Below are positions 54,101 through 62,844 of a DNA stretch of 64,000 nucleotides, piece by piece. The stretch comes from Callipepla californica brunnescens (lineage: Eukaryota; Chordata; Aves; Galliformes; Odontophoridae). The position numbers were made by a program, and so were the translations under genes. Numbering within the stretch: position 1 is the stretch's first letter; every line of letters starts with the position of its first letter. The stretch lies in assembly GCA_023055505.1 (NCBI GenBank), contig JALIRH010000004.1, forward strand, positions 22,191,368 to 22,255,367, in the 5' to 3' direction. The notes below the pieces were generated by a model. That model did not search any database. It saw nothing but the letters and a program-made list of their open reading frames with translations, and had not been told where the DNA came from.

Positions 54101-54109
54101 CCTCCTCAT
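6063..54109 (-). CDS. GALNT16: GALNT16, polypeptide N-acetylgalactosaminyltransferase 16 (14 exons, 3' end missing)
   Basis: This Golgi type II membrane enzyme transfers GalNAc from UDP-GalNAc to Ser/Thr, starting mucin-type O-glycosylation (family knowledge). Fourteen exons join into 518 codons without a stop: 53927-54109, 27411-27586, 24471-24569, 20479-20546, 18937-19002, 17921-18042, 16887-16974, 15167-15251, 14013-14116, 10181-10307, 9113-9205, 7950-8033, 7559-7700, 6063-6179. Visible domains are a signal anchor (about residues 6-25), a stem (to about 73), a GT-A domain with DSH at 219-221, WGGEN at 325-329 and VGHVF at 351-355, then lectin repeats with CLES and CLSI. D219, H221 and H353 match the manganese ligands known in GALNT2, with near-identical spacing. 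The N-terminus ([12 protein letters not shown], then FYYLWQD) and the [11 protein letters not shown] segment match GALNT16 better than its relatives GALNT2 and GALNT14. The third lectin repeat and stop codon are not in the window. Confidence 0.94.
6180..7558 (-). other. GALNT16 intron 13
   Basis: A 1.4-kb intron between exons 13 and 14. I see no repeat of note and no additional exon; ORFs in this stretch are random. Confidence 0.85.
7559..7700 (-). CDS. GALNT16: GALNT16 exon 13: first ricin-like lectin repeat (residues 432-479)
   Basis: This 142-nt exon encodes [17 protein letters not shown], then [13 protein letters not shown] and GSCKG..NNPPVTQ. CLES with the later GSC marks the alpha repeat of the R-type (ricin B) lectin domain, which in family members steers glycosylation towards pre-glycosylated substrates. 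The exon ends in phase 0 before GTAAGG. Confidence 0.94.
7950..8033 (-). CDS. GALNT16: GALNT16 exon 12: linker into the lectin domain (residues 404-431)
   Basis: This 84-nt exon encodes [17 protein letters not shown], then [12 protein letters not shown](K/Q)SFxWYLExVYPEL is the conserved end of the GALNT catalytic region before the lectin domain. The acceptor is TGTTTCCAG and the donor GTGAGT. Confidence 0.95.
8034..9112 (-). other. GALNT16 intron 11
   Basis: A 1.1-kb intron between exons 11 and 12 with nothing recognised in it. Confidence 0.85.
9113..9205 (-). CDS. GALNT16: GALNT16 exon 11: end of the catalytic domain (residues 373-403)
   Basis: This 93-nt exon encodes [19 protein letters not shown], then [12 protein letters not shown], and ends with two bases of the next codon. 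AEVWMDEYK is a hallmark of the GALNT family. The acceptor is CCCATGTAG and the donor GTAAGC. Confidence 0.95.
9464..9520 (+). mobile_element. CR1 LINE 3' tail fragment
   Basis: CAATGATCTTTAAGGTCTTT, then TCCAACCTGAGCAATTCTAT, is the characteristic 3' end of avian CR1 in sense orientation. Confidence 0.75.
9605..9800 (-). mobile_element. CR1 LINE fragment, antisense
   Basis: Reading on the plus strand, the block contains GATCCAACCCTCCTGCAGAA, GCTGCTCAAAACCTTGCCTG and CACTACCTCTCTGGGGCTC, matching the reverse complement of a CR1 3' region. It is diverged and truncated. Confidence 0.65.
10181..10307 (-). CDS. GALNT16: GALNT16 exon 10: metal-binding His and acceptor-site region (residues 331-372)
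   Basis: This 127-nt exon encodes [29 protein letters not shown] and [12 protein letters not shown]353 in VGHVF corresponds to the third manganese ligand of GALNT enzymes. The acceptor is TCTCTTTCAG and the donor GTAGGT. Confidence 0.96.
11483..11525. repeat. CA-rich microsatellite in intron 9
   Basis: An interrupted (AC)n tract with a perfect ACACACACACACACAC stretch at its right end. Confidence 0.9.
11624..11667. repeat. 22-bp tandem duplication
   Basis: Two adjacent copies starting TAGCATGTTTTA (11624-11645 and 11646-11667) differ at a single base (T/C). Confidence 0.95.
14013..14116 (-). CDS. GALNT16: GALNT16 exon 9: catalytic loop with WGGEN (residues 296-330)
   Basis: This 104-nt exon encodes [17 protein letters not shown], then [15 protein letters not shown]. 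In GALNT2 the Trp before GGEN gates the active site; here it is W325. The gene reads VINKSW where the mammalian protein, from memory, has VIDKSW. The acceptor is CTTTTCCAG and the donor GTAAGC. Confidence 0.95.
14117..15166 (-). other. GALNT16 intron 8
   Basis: A 1.05-kb intron between exons 8 and 9. Nothing further is recognised. Confidence 0.85.
15167..15251 (-). CDS. GALNT16: GALNT16 exon 8: catalytic domain segment (residues 268-295)
   Basis: This 85-nt exon reads [18 protein letters not shown], then [10 protein letters not shown], and ends with two bases of an Arg codon. The [12 protein letters not shown] block is shared by GALNT14 and GALNT16. The acceptor is TCTTCTCAG and the donor GTACCT. 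Confidence 0.94.
15252..16886 (-). other. GALNT16 intron 7
   Basis: A 1.6-kb intron between exons 7 and 8. A T-run at 16796-16809 is visible. The short ORFs here have no recognisable similarity. Confidence 0.85.
16796..16809. repeat. Poly-T run (14 T)
   Basis: Homopolymer in intron 7, just upstream of 16810. Confidence 0.95.
16887..16974 (-). CDS. GALNT16: GALNT16 exon 7: catalytic domain segment (residues 239-267)
   Basis: This 88-nt exon reads [28 protein letters not shown], with the last G split to exon 8. The acceptor is the pyrimidine-rich CTTTTCAG and the donor is [15 protein letters not shown] is strongly conserved in the GALNT family. Confidence 0.95.
16975..17920 (-). other. GALNT16 intron 6
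   Basis: A 0.95-kb intron between exons 6 and 7 with the atypical donor GTGTGT. No other feature is recognised. Confidence 0.85.
17921..18042 (-). CDS. GALNT16: GALNT16 exon 6: DxH catalytic motif (residues 198-238)
   Basis: This 122-nt exon encodes [16 protein letters not shown], the DSHCEVN motif and [11 protein letters not shown]. In the family, the Asp and His of DSH (219 and 221) coordinate manganese and UDP. It ends in phase 0. The donor is GTGTGT, a weaker form than the usual GTRAGT, so this junction may be less efficiently spliced. Confidence 0.95.
18043..18936 (-). other. GALNT16 intron 5
   Basis: A 0.9-kb intron between exons 5 and 6 with no recognised element. Confidence 0.85.
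18937..19002 (-). CDS. GALNT16: GALNT16 exon 5: catalytic domain segment (residues 176-197)
   Basis: This 66-nt exon encodes [15 protein letters not shown] then LRNIRREG, with the first and last codons split. It lies between an AG acceptor (CCTTAAG) and the donor GTGAGT. The closest relatives have Asp or Asn where this gene has Ile in LRNIRREG (residue 194), as I recall them. Confidence 0.93.
19003..20478 (-). other. GALNT16 intron 4
   Basis: A 1.5-kb intron between exons 4 and 5. A-rich stretches lie next to the acceptor of exon 5 (19011-19040). Nothing else is recognised. Confidence 0.85.
20479..20546 (-). CDS. GALNT16: GALNT16 exon 4: catalytic domain segment (residues 153-175)
   Basis: This 68-nt exon reads [23 protein letters not shown]. 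The EIILVDDFS motif is part of the nucleotide-sugar binding region in the GALNT family. It is bounded by CCCTGCAG and GTAAGT, and the split codons fit exons 3 and 5. Confidence 0.95.
22605..22660 (+). mobile_element. CR1 LINE 3' tail fragment
   Basis: ACTAAATGACCTTCAAAGTC followed by TCTTCCAAGCCAAGCCATTC matches a CR1 3' terminus in sense orientation. Confidence 0.6.
22815..23100 (+). mobile_element. CR1 LINE fragment with internal deletion
   Basis: Contains CTGGTGAGACCACTTCTCAA, GTGTTCAGTTTTGGGCTTCC and GTTTAGCCTTAAGAAGAGAAGG-like blocks of CR1. It then jumps directly to the CCCTGGAGATACTCAAAACA block, which lies further downstream in intact copies. Confidence 0.75.
24471..24569 (-). CDS. 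GALNT16: GALNT16 exon 3: start of the GT-A catalytic domain (residues 120-152)
   Basis: This 99-nt exon lies between the acceptor TGTGTTGCAG and the donor GTGAGT. It completes an Arg codon and reads [14 protein letters not shown], then [17 protein letters not shown]. The block DLPATS...ITFHNEA is the conserved first strand of the GALNT catalytic fold. Phase joins correctly with exons 2 and 4. The overlapping long frame on this strand is a frame-shifted shadow. Confidence 0.95.
24570..27410 (-). other. GALNT16 intron 2
   Basis: A 2.8-kb intron between exons 2 and 3. No exon or clear repeat is recognised beyond short AT tracts (for example 26217-26228). Confidence 0.85.
27411..27586 (-). CDS. 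GALNT16: GALNT16 exon 2: distal stem and start of the luminal domain (residues 62-119, then two bases of codon 120)
   Basis: The acceptor CTTCTCTAG is followed directly by ATG ACA AGG. The encoded segment starts [10 protein letters not shown] and continues into [22 protein letters not shown] and RPIRDTRHY, which are GALNT16 signatures. The exon is 176 nt and ends with AG before the donor GTACTG. The first dozen residues differ from the mammalian stem as I remember it and appear a few residues longer. The ATG as first codon could serve as an alternative start. Confidence 0.95.
28690..29110 (+). mobile_element. Old CR1/L3-like LINE remnant
   Basis: The block with ATTCAGTGTAGGCAAGTGCA followed by AGGTAACGTACATT, and later GATGGTCCATAAAACTATGC, resembles the 3' part of ancient amniote CR1/L3 elements. 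It is heavily diverged, so the boundaries are rough. Confidence 0.5.
30120..30480 (+). mobile_element. Old CR1-like LINE remnant (reverse transcriptase end)
   Basis: Segments resembling CR1 coding sequence are visible around ACTTTGGTAAGGATTTTGAT (AKAFD-like region) and CATAAATGGCTTGGGTCTTG (ND-like region). No frame is open across it, so the element is dead. Confidence 0.45.
31945..32075 (+). mobile_element. CR1 LINE fragment
   Basis: Contains TCTGGAATTATTTAGTCTAG, AGAAGAGAAAG, AGATGTTATGGCAGCTTTCC and AGCATTTAAAG in the order found in CR1 3' regions. Confidence 0.7.
32529..32544. repeat. Poly-T run (16 T)
   Basis: Homopolymer in intron 1; no associated retroelement was identified. Confidence 0.95.
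38269..38286. repeat. Poly-C run (18 C)
   Basis: An uninterrupted 18-C homopolymer in intron 1, the longest G/C homopolymer seen here. Confidence 0.97.
41241..41255. repeat. Poly-T run (15 T)
   Basis: Homopolymer following a TTGTTT-rich stretch in intron 1. Confidence 0.95.
46780..47115. promoter_or_regulatory. Candidate homeodomain/POU enhancer in intron 1
   Basis: This AT-rich, repeat-free block has several TAATTA-type homeodomain cores (near 46914, 47021 and 47084) and a perfect octamer ATGCAAAT at 47098-47105. Such clustering is typical of conserved developmental enhancers, but this is inference from motifs only. Confidence 0.3.
47685..47776. repeat. (CAAA)n and (TAAA)n simple repeats
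   Basis: A CAAA tract (47685-47707) is followed by unique sequence and an AATAAATAAATAAAT tract (47751-47776). Confidence 0.9.
49313..49490 (-). mobile_element. CR1 LINE 3' end, antisense
   Basis: On the plus strand it begins ATAGAATCACAGAACCATTA, AGGTTGGAAAAGACCACTAA and continues with CCTTGGGCAGCCTGTTCCAA, the reverse complement of a typical CR1 3' end. Confidence 0.88.
53557..53581. repeat. (GGCCC)n pentanucleotide repeat in CpG island
   Basis: CGGCCCGGCCCGGCCCGGCC-type tandem repeat in the first part of intron 1. Confidence 0.9.
53898..53919. repeat. (GCTCG)n pentanucleotide repeat next to the exon 1 donor
   Basis: About four GCTCG units end within ten bases of the exon 1 splice donor, on its intronic side. 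Confidence 0.9.
53927..54109 (-). CDS. GALNT16: GALNT16 exon 1: start codon, signal anchor and proximal stem (residues 1-61)
   Basis: The ATG at 54109-54107 has a G at -3 and opens the frame [12 protein letters not shown], a basic cytosolic tail followed by a hydrophobic helix ending at FYYLW. The Gly/Arg-rich stem then runs to AVPIG. The exon ends in phase 0 at ATC-GGC followed by the donor GTGAGT. It lies inside a CpG island. The start is chosen because the next codons match the known GALNT16 N-terminus; the frame extends upstream only to a GTG, not to another ATG. Confidence 0.95.
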
Positions 54110-54440
54110 GCCGAGCGCCCCGCGGGAGCCGGGCTGCACCGCCACGCCGGGCACGGGCGGCTGCGGGCGCAGGAAAGCGGCGGCAGCGGCGGCGGCGGCG
54201 CGGAGCTCCCCCGTGCGCTGCGATGGAGCCGCCCCGGCCCGCCGGGTCCTAGCGCCGCGCCCCGCCCCGCCCCGCCCCGCCGTGCCCGCCCCGCCTCGCG
54301 CGGGTCCTCCCCGCGCGGAGTTGTGCGCTTCCCGCGCGGTGCCGGCGGCTCCGTGAGGAAACGCGGCCGCTCCGCAGTGCCCGCACGGAGGAAGCCCCCG
54401 GCCGCCGTTCTGCCTCGGCAGGGCCGCGCCTCGAGCGGTT
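54110..54440 (-). promoter_or_regulatory. Putative GALNT16 5' UTR and core promoter
   Basis: GC-rich sequence immediately upstream of the start codon on the minus strand, with Sp1-like GC boxes at 54258-54281. The transcription start cannot be placed from sequence. A CpG-island, TATA-less promoter with dispersed starts is expected (inference). Confidence 0.6.
54258..54281. repeat. (CCCCG)n GC-box repeat in the promoter
   Basis: Tandem CCCCG units give overlapping Sp1-like GC boxes, about 150 bp upstream of the start codon on the minus strand. Confidence 0.85.
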
Positions 54441-57400
54441 TAGAGAAGGTCGCTCGGTGTTTAGGTAACGCTGTTTAAACAAAACCCAGCTCAGGGGCTC
54501 GGGGCACGTGAACCGGGCAGATTCCTAAACTGCCCCACGTTCTCCTCATCTGAAAGAGCTTTCTCGTGCTGATCGGAGGATGTGGGTTTCTGACAACCGT
54601 GCCCCGAATCACCTGTCCCCTGCACGTCCATGGCTTCAGCCATCACCACAAAAACGTAAGGCACATCTCGTCTTCAACGCGGCCTGGAGCATCTCCACAG
54701 GCACCACAAACAGCACAGACAAACCATGCCCGGGGGAGCAGCTCCGTACTTAATTTATTCCATTGCCCAACCAGAAGCAGCACAGGGGATGGATGATTTC
54801 TGCATTTAACAGAAAGTGTGCACACATGCCAGTGAAGGACAGAAATACCTCCTGGCCTTCGGCTTCTGGCTGATGTCCAAGCAGCGCAGTGGCAGAGGGC
54901 AATGACCCAGGGGGAAGCGAAGGCAAAGAGCATACAGTTAGCTGGGAACTGGGATTTGAACTGCTTTGTATTTAATTGCACCGTGAAGTGCTATTTAAGG
55001 TCACCGTGACCTTAGTTATCTTCACAAACCTTTTTAATGAAAATGAGAACAGAGGAATTCCCAATAAGCTGTAATTAACAGTTCTCCAATGCACTTGTGC
55101 TTCTCAAGAGAAACGTCTGCAGAAGGCTAACCTTAGCCAGAGCATCTCCTCCGGCAGCCTGAAGGAGCCCGGCAAGTATTCAGAGGTGGTGACCCGGGAA
55201 GAGGTGTTGTTAACCCTCTCTGAGCCGGGTAACCCATCTGCTCCCCGCTGCAGGACCCACACAGCTGCAGGGCTGGGCACAGCCGCTGAGGGGACGGGTG
55301 TTGTCATCACCATCGTTCCTCAAGGCTGCTTGAGCAGAGTCAGGGCAGAACGAGGCGCAGAAAAACACCATAGAGTCAGACACGCATAGTGAGAACTCGA
55401 CAGTGTAGAAAGAATAAATATTTAAGTAGAAATAGTTAGATATTAATACAGGTCATTAAACTGGAAGATCCACTGTCAGCCTGACGGGCTTTACAAGTGA
55501 CCTAAGTTTCCATTCTCCCTTCTACCGCTCTTATCATCTTTTCTCATCCCTGAACACGTGCTTCTCTTACTTGCTGTATGTGAATTTTTTCTAGGACAGG
55601 GATTTATTTCCCACCTTTATGGTAAAGCACGTAACTCTTTTATTGCGCTCAGAATCAATTAGCAATGAAATCCTTTTATTGCCATCTGATGACTATTTGC
55701 TCTCCTTTATTGGCAGCACATCACTGCTTTGACTGTGACCTGAACAGCAATTTAATCCTCATAGAAATTCTAAGCTTTTAAGGCTCAATACAGCTATCAG
55801 GTTGGTGTTCCTAACAGCCCTTTTAGCCGCAGAGCAGAGGCAGCTTGCAGTGCTCATCTGGCAAAGTGATGAAGTTCCAGTCTCCCCCTACAGAAGAATT
55901 CCAGACAAAAACACTGCAGTCTGGGAAGTAACCCATGAAAAATATCCTACCCAGTTTCTCACACATCCCGTAAGAGTGGCTTCTACCAGGCGCAGCAGAC
56001 TGGGTTCGAGTCAAGTGCACTGAAATATGCTTCATTTTCCTTAGAGCCACAGCAACATACTTATTTTTGAAGCTCCATCACTTGAAATAACCTAGACAAT
56101 TAATAGAAAACATTCCAAAACATTTCTGGCACTGAGCATGAGAAAGCCCAGCCTGAGGAGAGGCCAGGGATGGGAGCTGAGGACCTGGCAGCCCAAGAGG
56201 CACCACAGTGCCCCAGTCTGCCTCCTTTGCCAGCCAGGGTCCAGACCACGTCCAGGGGGGAACCGGAGAATGAAAAAGACAAGAAAAATGTTGGAATCCA
56301 AAGACATCAGGAGCAATCGCCCATCAGGGGGCAGAGATTTCTTCTGAAGCTCTCCAAGTGCTGGTGTCTGAGGTGACGGTGCCATTGGGAGCGCACCTGA
56401 CATTAGGAGATACCCATTACAAGGTATCTCAAAGGGCTGCTAGAAGTAGTAGCATTTCTACCTGCTATTCCCTGTGAGATCTGTTAATGGACCTGCAGTC
56501 TATAACCTTCTGCATCTGTTGGCAGCAGAAAGAAACTGCATTTAAAAAAAAAGAATGACCCCTTGTTTTTGCTCGTAATTACCTCCAGTACCTGAATGTG
56601 AGGGTTGGCAACAGGGAGCTGCCAATGCGGGAGCACAGCAGCCAGAAACTGAGTGAGAAATGGGGCAACTGCTTAAGCCACCACATACAGAATTGATACT
56701 ATTTCATTTGAGAGCCTGCGTGTCTGCAGAGATGCTCAGCACATCGGGGCAGCTTTTTCAGATGCAGAGATACATCATCACTCGTGCAAATGCGTTTCAC
56801 ACACTCAGATCCATTTTTCAGGCTAATTGGAGCTTACAGCAGACACTGACTGCATCTTCTGCTGCTGGCTGAGGACAAGGAGACTTCTCTCACAGGAGCT
56901 CAGAACCAGCATGAGCCTGACCGTTTCTGTTTGAAGGTCACAGCAAGATTAAAGGAATGTGCCATCTCCAGCAAATATGTATAATCGCTTGTGTGTGCAA
57001 TTCCTCTACAAACGTGTACCACATTGCTACTTTTCTCTATGGGACAAAGATGAAAGAGGTTGTACGTGACAGTCATAATCACGCTGCTTAATGGAACACT
57101 GAAGAACACTTACATGTTATTTCATCACAGCGAAGCCCACACAGACAAAAGCAGCCGTATCAGCAGCCCCCAGTCCCAGGTTTTACATCTCCATGCAGAG
57201 CTCTGTGCAGCCTCAGCCTCCCAGGAGGCACAGCCATCCATCAGCGTGACACCAACCTTTAACGCTCCATAGCCTTGCTCTTACTGCTTCAAGCTTATAC
57301 TCCACTGTCACAGCACCTCAGCCACACACCAAGCTCTCACACACCACGTCCTTGCCTAGCAGCCCTGATTCCTTTCTTGCATGGATGGGAGGAGCTCATC

Positions 57401-57454
57401 CCTACCCAGCACCTCTGTGCAGGGAAACACAGCTGCAGGGAGCTGTGACTGCCT

Positions 57455-57736
57455 AAAGGGAGGTTGTAGCAAGGAGGGGATCAAACTCTTTTCCCAAGTG
57501 ATGGGATGAGAGGTGATGACATGAAGTTGAGCCAGGGGAAGTTCAGGTAGTACCTTAGAAAAAAATTCTTCACAGAAAGAGTGGTAATGCACTGGCTCAG
57601 GCTGCCCAGGGAGGTGGAGGTGCTCAAGAAATAGGTAAATGTGGCACTGAGGGACGTGGTTAATGACATGGTGAGAATGACTGATGATTAGGCTAGAAAA
57701 TTGTAGACGTCTTTTCCAGCCTTAATGATTCTGTGA
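57455..57736 (+). mobile_element. CR1 LINE 3' region
   Basis: Contains AAAGGGAGGTTGTAGCAAGG, AATTCTTCACAGAAAGAGTG, GGCTGCCCAGGGAGGTGGAG and the terminal GTCTTTTCCAGCCTTAATGA in CR1 order. It lies upstream of the gene and is 5'-truncated, as is usual for CR1. Confidence 0.9.
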
Positions 57737-58005
57737 AAAGGCTGATACCACAGGCACAAAGGAAACAGCAGAAGGAAAGCAAGGCTCCAAGAGCAAGCTG
57801 AGGAGAGCAATCACAGAAGGGGAGGAGGCACCAGGTTGTCCTTATGTCCTTCTAAAGGGTGGAGTTCTACGGGAAGCAGCTGTGGCTGAGGACAGGTGTC
57901 TTGTAGGGGACATTTGGGTTCTGCTGAACTTTCAGTTTCCAGCCCTCAGAGTCTGATGTATCTCCATAAAGATAACTAGGGCAAAATGTATTTCATCTGG
58001 TTTAT

Positions 58006-58036
58006 TTTTGTTTTGTTCTGTTCTGTTCTGTTCTGC
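58006..58036. repeat. (TTCTG)n simple repeat
   Basis: Four TTCTG units preceded by TTTTG units in the upstream intergenic region. Confidence 0.9.
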
Positions 58037-60407
58037 TCTCTCCCAGCATCACATGCACATCCATCTCCAAAGACTGTCATGAAGTTCCCCTGCACTGGGG
58101 CTTGCTCTGTCTGAAGATGGGCAGCTGCTCAGACCATGGTTGTGGTGTCTCCACTTTCCCAGCTCTATTCCCCTTGAGGCCACCCTCACCTCATCCCCGA
58201 AAGAGGGCTTTGAAGCTTAACTTAAAAATTCTATTCCCATGTGCAGGTTTTCCAGCCGTCCCTTCTCTCTGTGTCAACCTCAGGGCATTCCTTCCTCTTC
58301 CTGTGTTTGGAGTTCTGGATTTGGTTTGTTGTACAAGAGGGAGATCTGATTTCACTGAACTCTTCTCTGAAGAGGGGTGAAAGGAGAGAGCCAGATTTCA
58401 CTTCTCCCAGCTGGGGCAGAAGACACTGCAGCTAACAGTTTTCAGAGAATGACCTGAGACTAAGCAAGCCCTTCTGATGCTTGCAAGGGAAAACCTGCTT
58501 CTTCTTCTTAGAGGATATAAATAACAATGTTTGTCAGAAAGGAGACATGGAAAAATATGGAGAGAAAAATGAAACGTGGATGTTTCTAATGAGTGGGAAA
58601 GGAGATCTGTTTTGCTTCTCAGAAACTCCCAGCTGCCTTCTAGGGATCCAAGCTTTCAGAAAAGAGTCTTGTGACATTCTGCAGGACCAGTATTCCTCAC
58701 GGGAGCTATATGAAGGAGCAGCAAAGCATTTCTTATATTGATAGCATGTGGTTAGGGTTCCCATGATGGGAAAAGCCACAGGGAGCCATGAAGACAGTGG
58801 TGACTGCAGAGAGGAGGAGGAGAAGCTCAGCCCCAAGGACTGTCCTCCTGCTCCTTGGTTCTTGAGGCCCACCCTGGTGGGGTGGCACTCCAGCATCCAG
58901 TTCCTCTGCAGGTTCCTGTGTCTGAGGCTGTTGGGTACAGCAGGGCTCCAGGCTGCCAGCAGTGCATAAATGCATCCTGCCAAGAGCCTGTGGCAGGGAT
59001 GTAGATTTAATGCCTTTTATTCCCTGTTTTCAGAAAATAAACGTATTTACTCACTGTATGTTTTCACTGCTGACAGAAAGAGGAGCTTGTTGATACACAA
59101 GCAACACTGCTTTAATATACCGACAGCATTAAAGCAGTACAAGTCCCCCAGGATGGACACAGCTGCTGGATATGAGGTGTTTATAGCACTGCAGTGCCAG
59201 GGGAATGAGCTATAACCACATAACAGCCTCTGTACCCACCCCCCACACCCCCAACAGCATCAAATCCCATTCTGGTTAGATAAACAAGCAACAAAAAAAA
59301 AAAGACTACAAAAAAATCCAGCCCCTATCAAAACAGTAATTAGAAGCGTGCAAGCAAGATCTAAGCACAGTTTCAGCAGAGGTGATAAGGATCCTGGATT
59401 TCTTCTGTGCCCCCTTTACATCATTTCTGCAGGGCAGCAAGGTCAGCACATGTGGAGAGGGAGCTTCTATCCCTCTACGATGCACTGGAAATTGAGATCA
59501 CATCTCTCTGACACCATTCCCCGACACCTTTGGTTGTCATTGTCACCACAGCTCACCAGCAAATATAGGAATGAGGACAGAGAAGCAAGCTAGAGCTGAA
59601 AAGTGAGATTCTACATCTAAATGTCAGCATAGGTCGTTCCTGTAACTCTGAAGATGCATTCACATCCTTTTGCCAAAACCATTCATCTCAGATCTGCCAA
59701 AAGTTTGGCTACGTTTCTCAGTGATAAGAGGCTTGCTAAAAAGCACATCTCTCCCCAGCTTCTGTCAAACTCACAAAAGTAATAGCACTCAATTTTCTGC
59801 CATCCTTGAAAACACAAGGTGTGAAACACAAACTGTCTAGAGAGAAGTGAGCTCTCACCACTGACTAATGGTCAGAGGAATTACCCTGAACCAACCAGAT
59901 CCAGGCTTCCATCCACCACAGCACTCCTGCAGCCCTGTCCTTGCCCTCATGGATAGTTTGGGGCTCCATTCCTGTGTGCCTTATGTGTAGCACTGTGTGG
60001 CTTTGGAAACCTCCTTTCATTGTGTTCTTCAGGTAAAAGCACAGTGTTGGAGGGACAGAAGTGGAAATGTCACCCTGGCCTTACTGGCATCTATTTCCCA
60101 TCTTTATTCTGGCACTATTCCTTGCTCTGTTGTTATGTTCCATTTTCCAGTTTAAAAAACCAACAACATATATACATACACACATGCACACACATACGTA
60201 TACCAATGATGGGAATTCGTAGAATAAAGCTGTTGAGGTTACTTAGTTCATGTTCCCTTCTAAATAAAGTTTTGAGGTTTAAAAATTGAGCTTTTATTTA
60301 GCAAGAGAAAGTTCGCCAGGGCTGAAGGTCCAGTTTCTTCTCAAGGGAGTGGGATTTTTGGAAAGGCATTAAGCTGCATGTTTCACAGAACTCATTTGGC
60401 TCAGAGA

Positions 60408-60443
60408 TTTTTTTATTATTATTATTATTTTTATTTTTTATTT
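60408..60443. repeat. (ATT)n / T-rich simple repeat
   Basis: TTATTATTATTATTATT followed by TTTTATTTTTTATTT. Confidence 0.9.
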
Positions 60444-62823
60444 AGGCAGCATCTGTCTGGAGGAGCAAAGCTTGGTGCTAAAACACAGCGTAAGGAGCAA
60501 TGGGTAAGAGCACATGCTGAGGTCACATCCTCAGCAGCAGCGATGGCAGCAGCACAACAGTGATATTAAACCTCCCTCGGATGCAGGATATACACACAGA
60601 CACTTCTTAAGAGCAACTGCTCACAGAGGAGAACTGCGTGGCCATCGTGGCAGCGGGTGACCGAAGGGCACACAGTGAGTGTGGGAGCATGGTGCACGTC
60701 TATAGCAGAAATATTCTCAGCTTTATCAGCCCAGGTTTGGCAGTGGGCAGGGCAGATGGTTTGCAGCTGCGGAGCTGCTCAGCTCACTGCTTGTGAGAAA
60801 GCGGTGCGACCCGTGCCAAGAAGCAACGAGCACCAGAAGGACTGAAGGTGATTATTTCGAGTGAGTGAAACAAAGATAATCTACTTTTATTGCTGTTTTT
60901 AAAGCATGGTAGGAGGCATCAGCCGTTCCACTTCTCTGCTGATACTCACCGCACCTCCTGGCTTCTCTGTCCAAAGCTGCTGCAGCATTTATACACTGCT
61001 GGGGGCAAGGACACCCTACAGCACCTCCCTGTGAGCTGGAAACCTCAAAAGGAGAGGAGCAGAGCTGGAACACGAGGAGACGACGGAGCCAGAGCCTATT
61101 CACGAGGCAGAGATCAAAACTACTCGGCTCTCTGTGAGGGTCGAATGCTCAGCACCATCTAGTGGTCATCACCTGTGGCCGTCACACGCAGAGCACCACA
61201 AACGGGGCCTGTTGAATTTATGGCACTTTTCTTCTCCGTAACTTATTTGTCAAGAGACCTGCAGCCCAGCATGACATTTTCCAGAGCTCTATAAGGATTG
61301 CTCAAGCTCTAATCTCATTGCTCGGGCTGAGTTTCTTCCTCGTGAGGAGGAGATGTTTTTCCTAAGGGATAATATCTGTAAAATGGAGGCAGTCTTTTAA
61401 GATATCGGCAGAGCGATTAGATATACGCAGCTGAACAACATCCAGCATTGCTGCCATTTATCACAGGGGAGCCAGAGGGGGGAAAAGAGAGTGTAATGCT
61501 GTAAAACATATGGAAAACATTATCCAAATAGCACAAATACGACATAAAGCTGCATACACAAGCAAAGCTCAGATTTGGGCTCTCCATAGCCCTTGCTAGG
61601 CAAACCAGAATAATGAGTTTTTATGCACAGTGCATTTAAAGGAAGTCCCACTCTCATTTTCTCAGCCTGCCATCAGCAGAGTCCCTCTGCTTTTATTTAC
61701 AGCTGAACATCCTGGATGGAGCCAGAGAACAGAGAAAAAAGGGAGAGCAAGACAGATCTCCACGGATGCAAAGTATCGCTCAGCATTTCCTGAAGAATGA
61801 TCCGTCAGAAAGGACACGTTGTTAATCAGCATGAAACAGGTACATGTCAGATCCCCACAGAGCATGCCACAATGAGAACAGCTTCTTAGAGAAACGCTTT
61901 TTGCAGAGGAGGCCTGGATAAACAGCTCTTCCCTTAAGCCTGCAGGTCCACCTCAGCCTTTCTCCCACGTTTGTCACACTGGTGCTGAAATGCATAATTG
62001 TCTTCTCTCTTTTGCTTCTTAATCACCACACAAACTTCCAATTTTTAAGCAAATAAACATGGAAGCCCTATTTTATATCATCTATAGCTGAAGCTGGAGT
62101 TCTTCTGTACAAGGAAATGGTTTCTTGTTATCAGAAGGTGACATCATTACTTTACAGTAAAAGCTTCAGCCTTATTTTGTTGGGGTTTTTTTTCAGTCTT
62201 CTTTTCTTCCCCCATCTTGGAAACGGAAAGTGGGATAAGTCTTTGCATTTCCTTCAAAATGCCTCCCCCTCCTCCAAAGCAACATACCTGAGGATGGGGA
62301 AAAGCCCTTCTATCAACTTACATGAGGCAACACAAATGTGAGAAAGGGCTTTAAATAACCTTTATTCCCAAAGAACCAAAGGATATTGGGGTGGGGGAGC
62401 AGGAAGGGAGGGGAGAAAGTGGGAGATGGGACAGTCTGCAACAGGCCATGGGAATGAGCAAGGCCACTAGGGACAGGTGTGAACTACTGTAGCATTACCC
62501 CATGTAAAAATGCACCATTCTGCTCATCTGTGAAGTCACTTTTTAAGACTGATGTTTTCCTGCTTGGAAAGCAGTCTTCCTGGAGTCCTGAAAGAAGAAG
62601 ATCCAAGAGCAGCATTGGAACCTGACACAGACCACAGATGCCACTCCATCAGCACACTGCATGCTGCTGAGGGCAGTGGTGGCTCCTTGTCCTCTGCCTG
62701 TGCAAAGTCTCAGTCCTCGGAGGCATTTAGGCCCAGGACCAGAGCAGTGAGGTACTTCTCAGGGGTTACCATGTTGCCTTAACAAGGGAGGGAAAAAAAA
62801 CCCACTAAAATCTATAAAATGAA

Positions 62824-62844
62824 GAAAACAAAACAAAACAAAAC
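62824..62844. repeat. (AAAAC)n simple repeat
   Basis: Four AAAAC units in tandem. Confidence 0.9.

Larger units (their letters stand above)
53090..54440. promoter_or_regulatory. CpG island covering GALNT16 exon 1 and promoter
   Basis: CpG dinucleotides and G+C rise sharply here compared with AT-rich flanks on both sides. The block includes the start codon, the coding exon 1, the first part of intron 1 and the upstream region. GC-box-like CCCCGCCCC repeats occur at 54258-54281. No TATA box is evident. The boundaries are estimated by eye. Confidence 0.85.
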
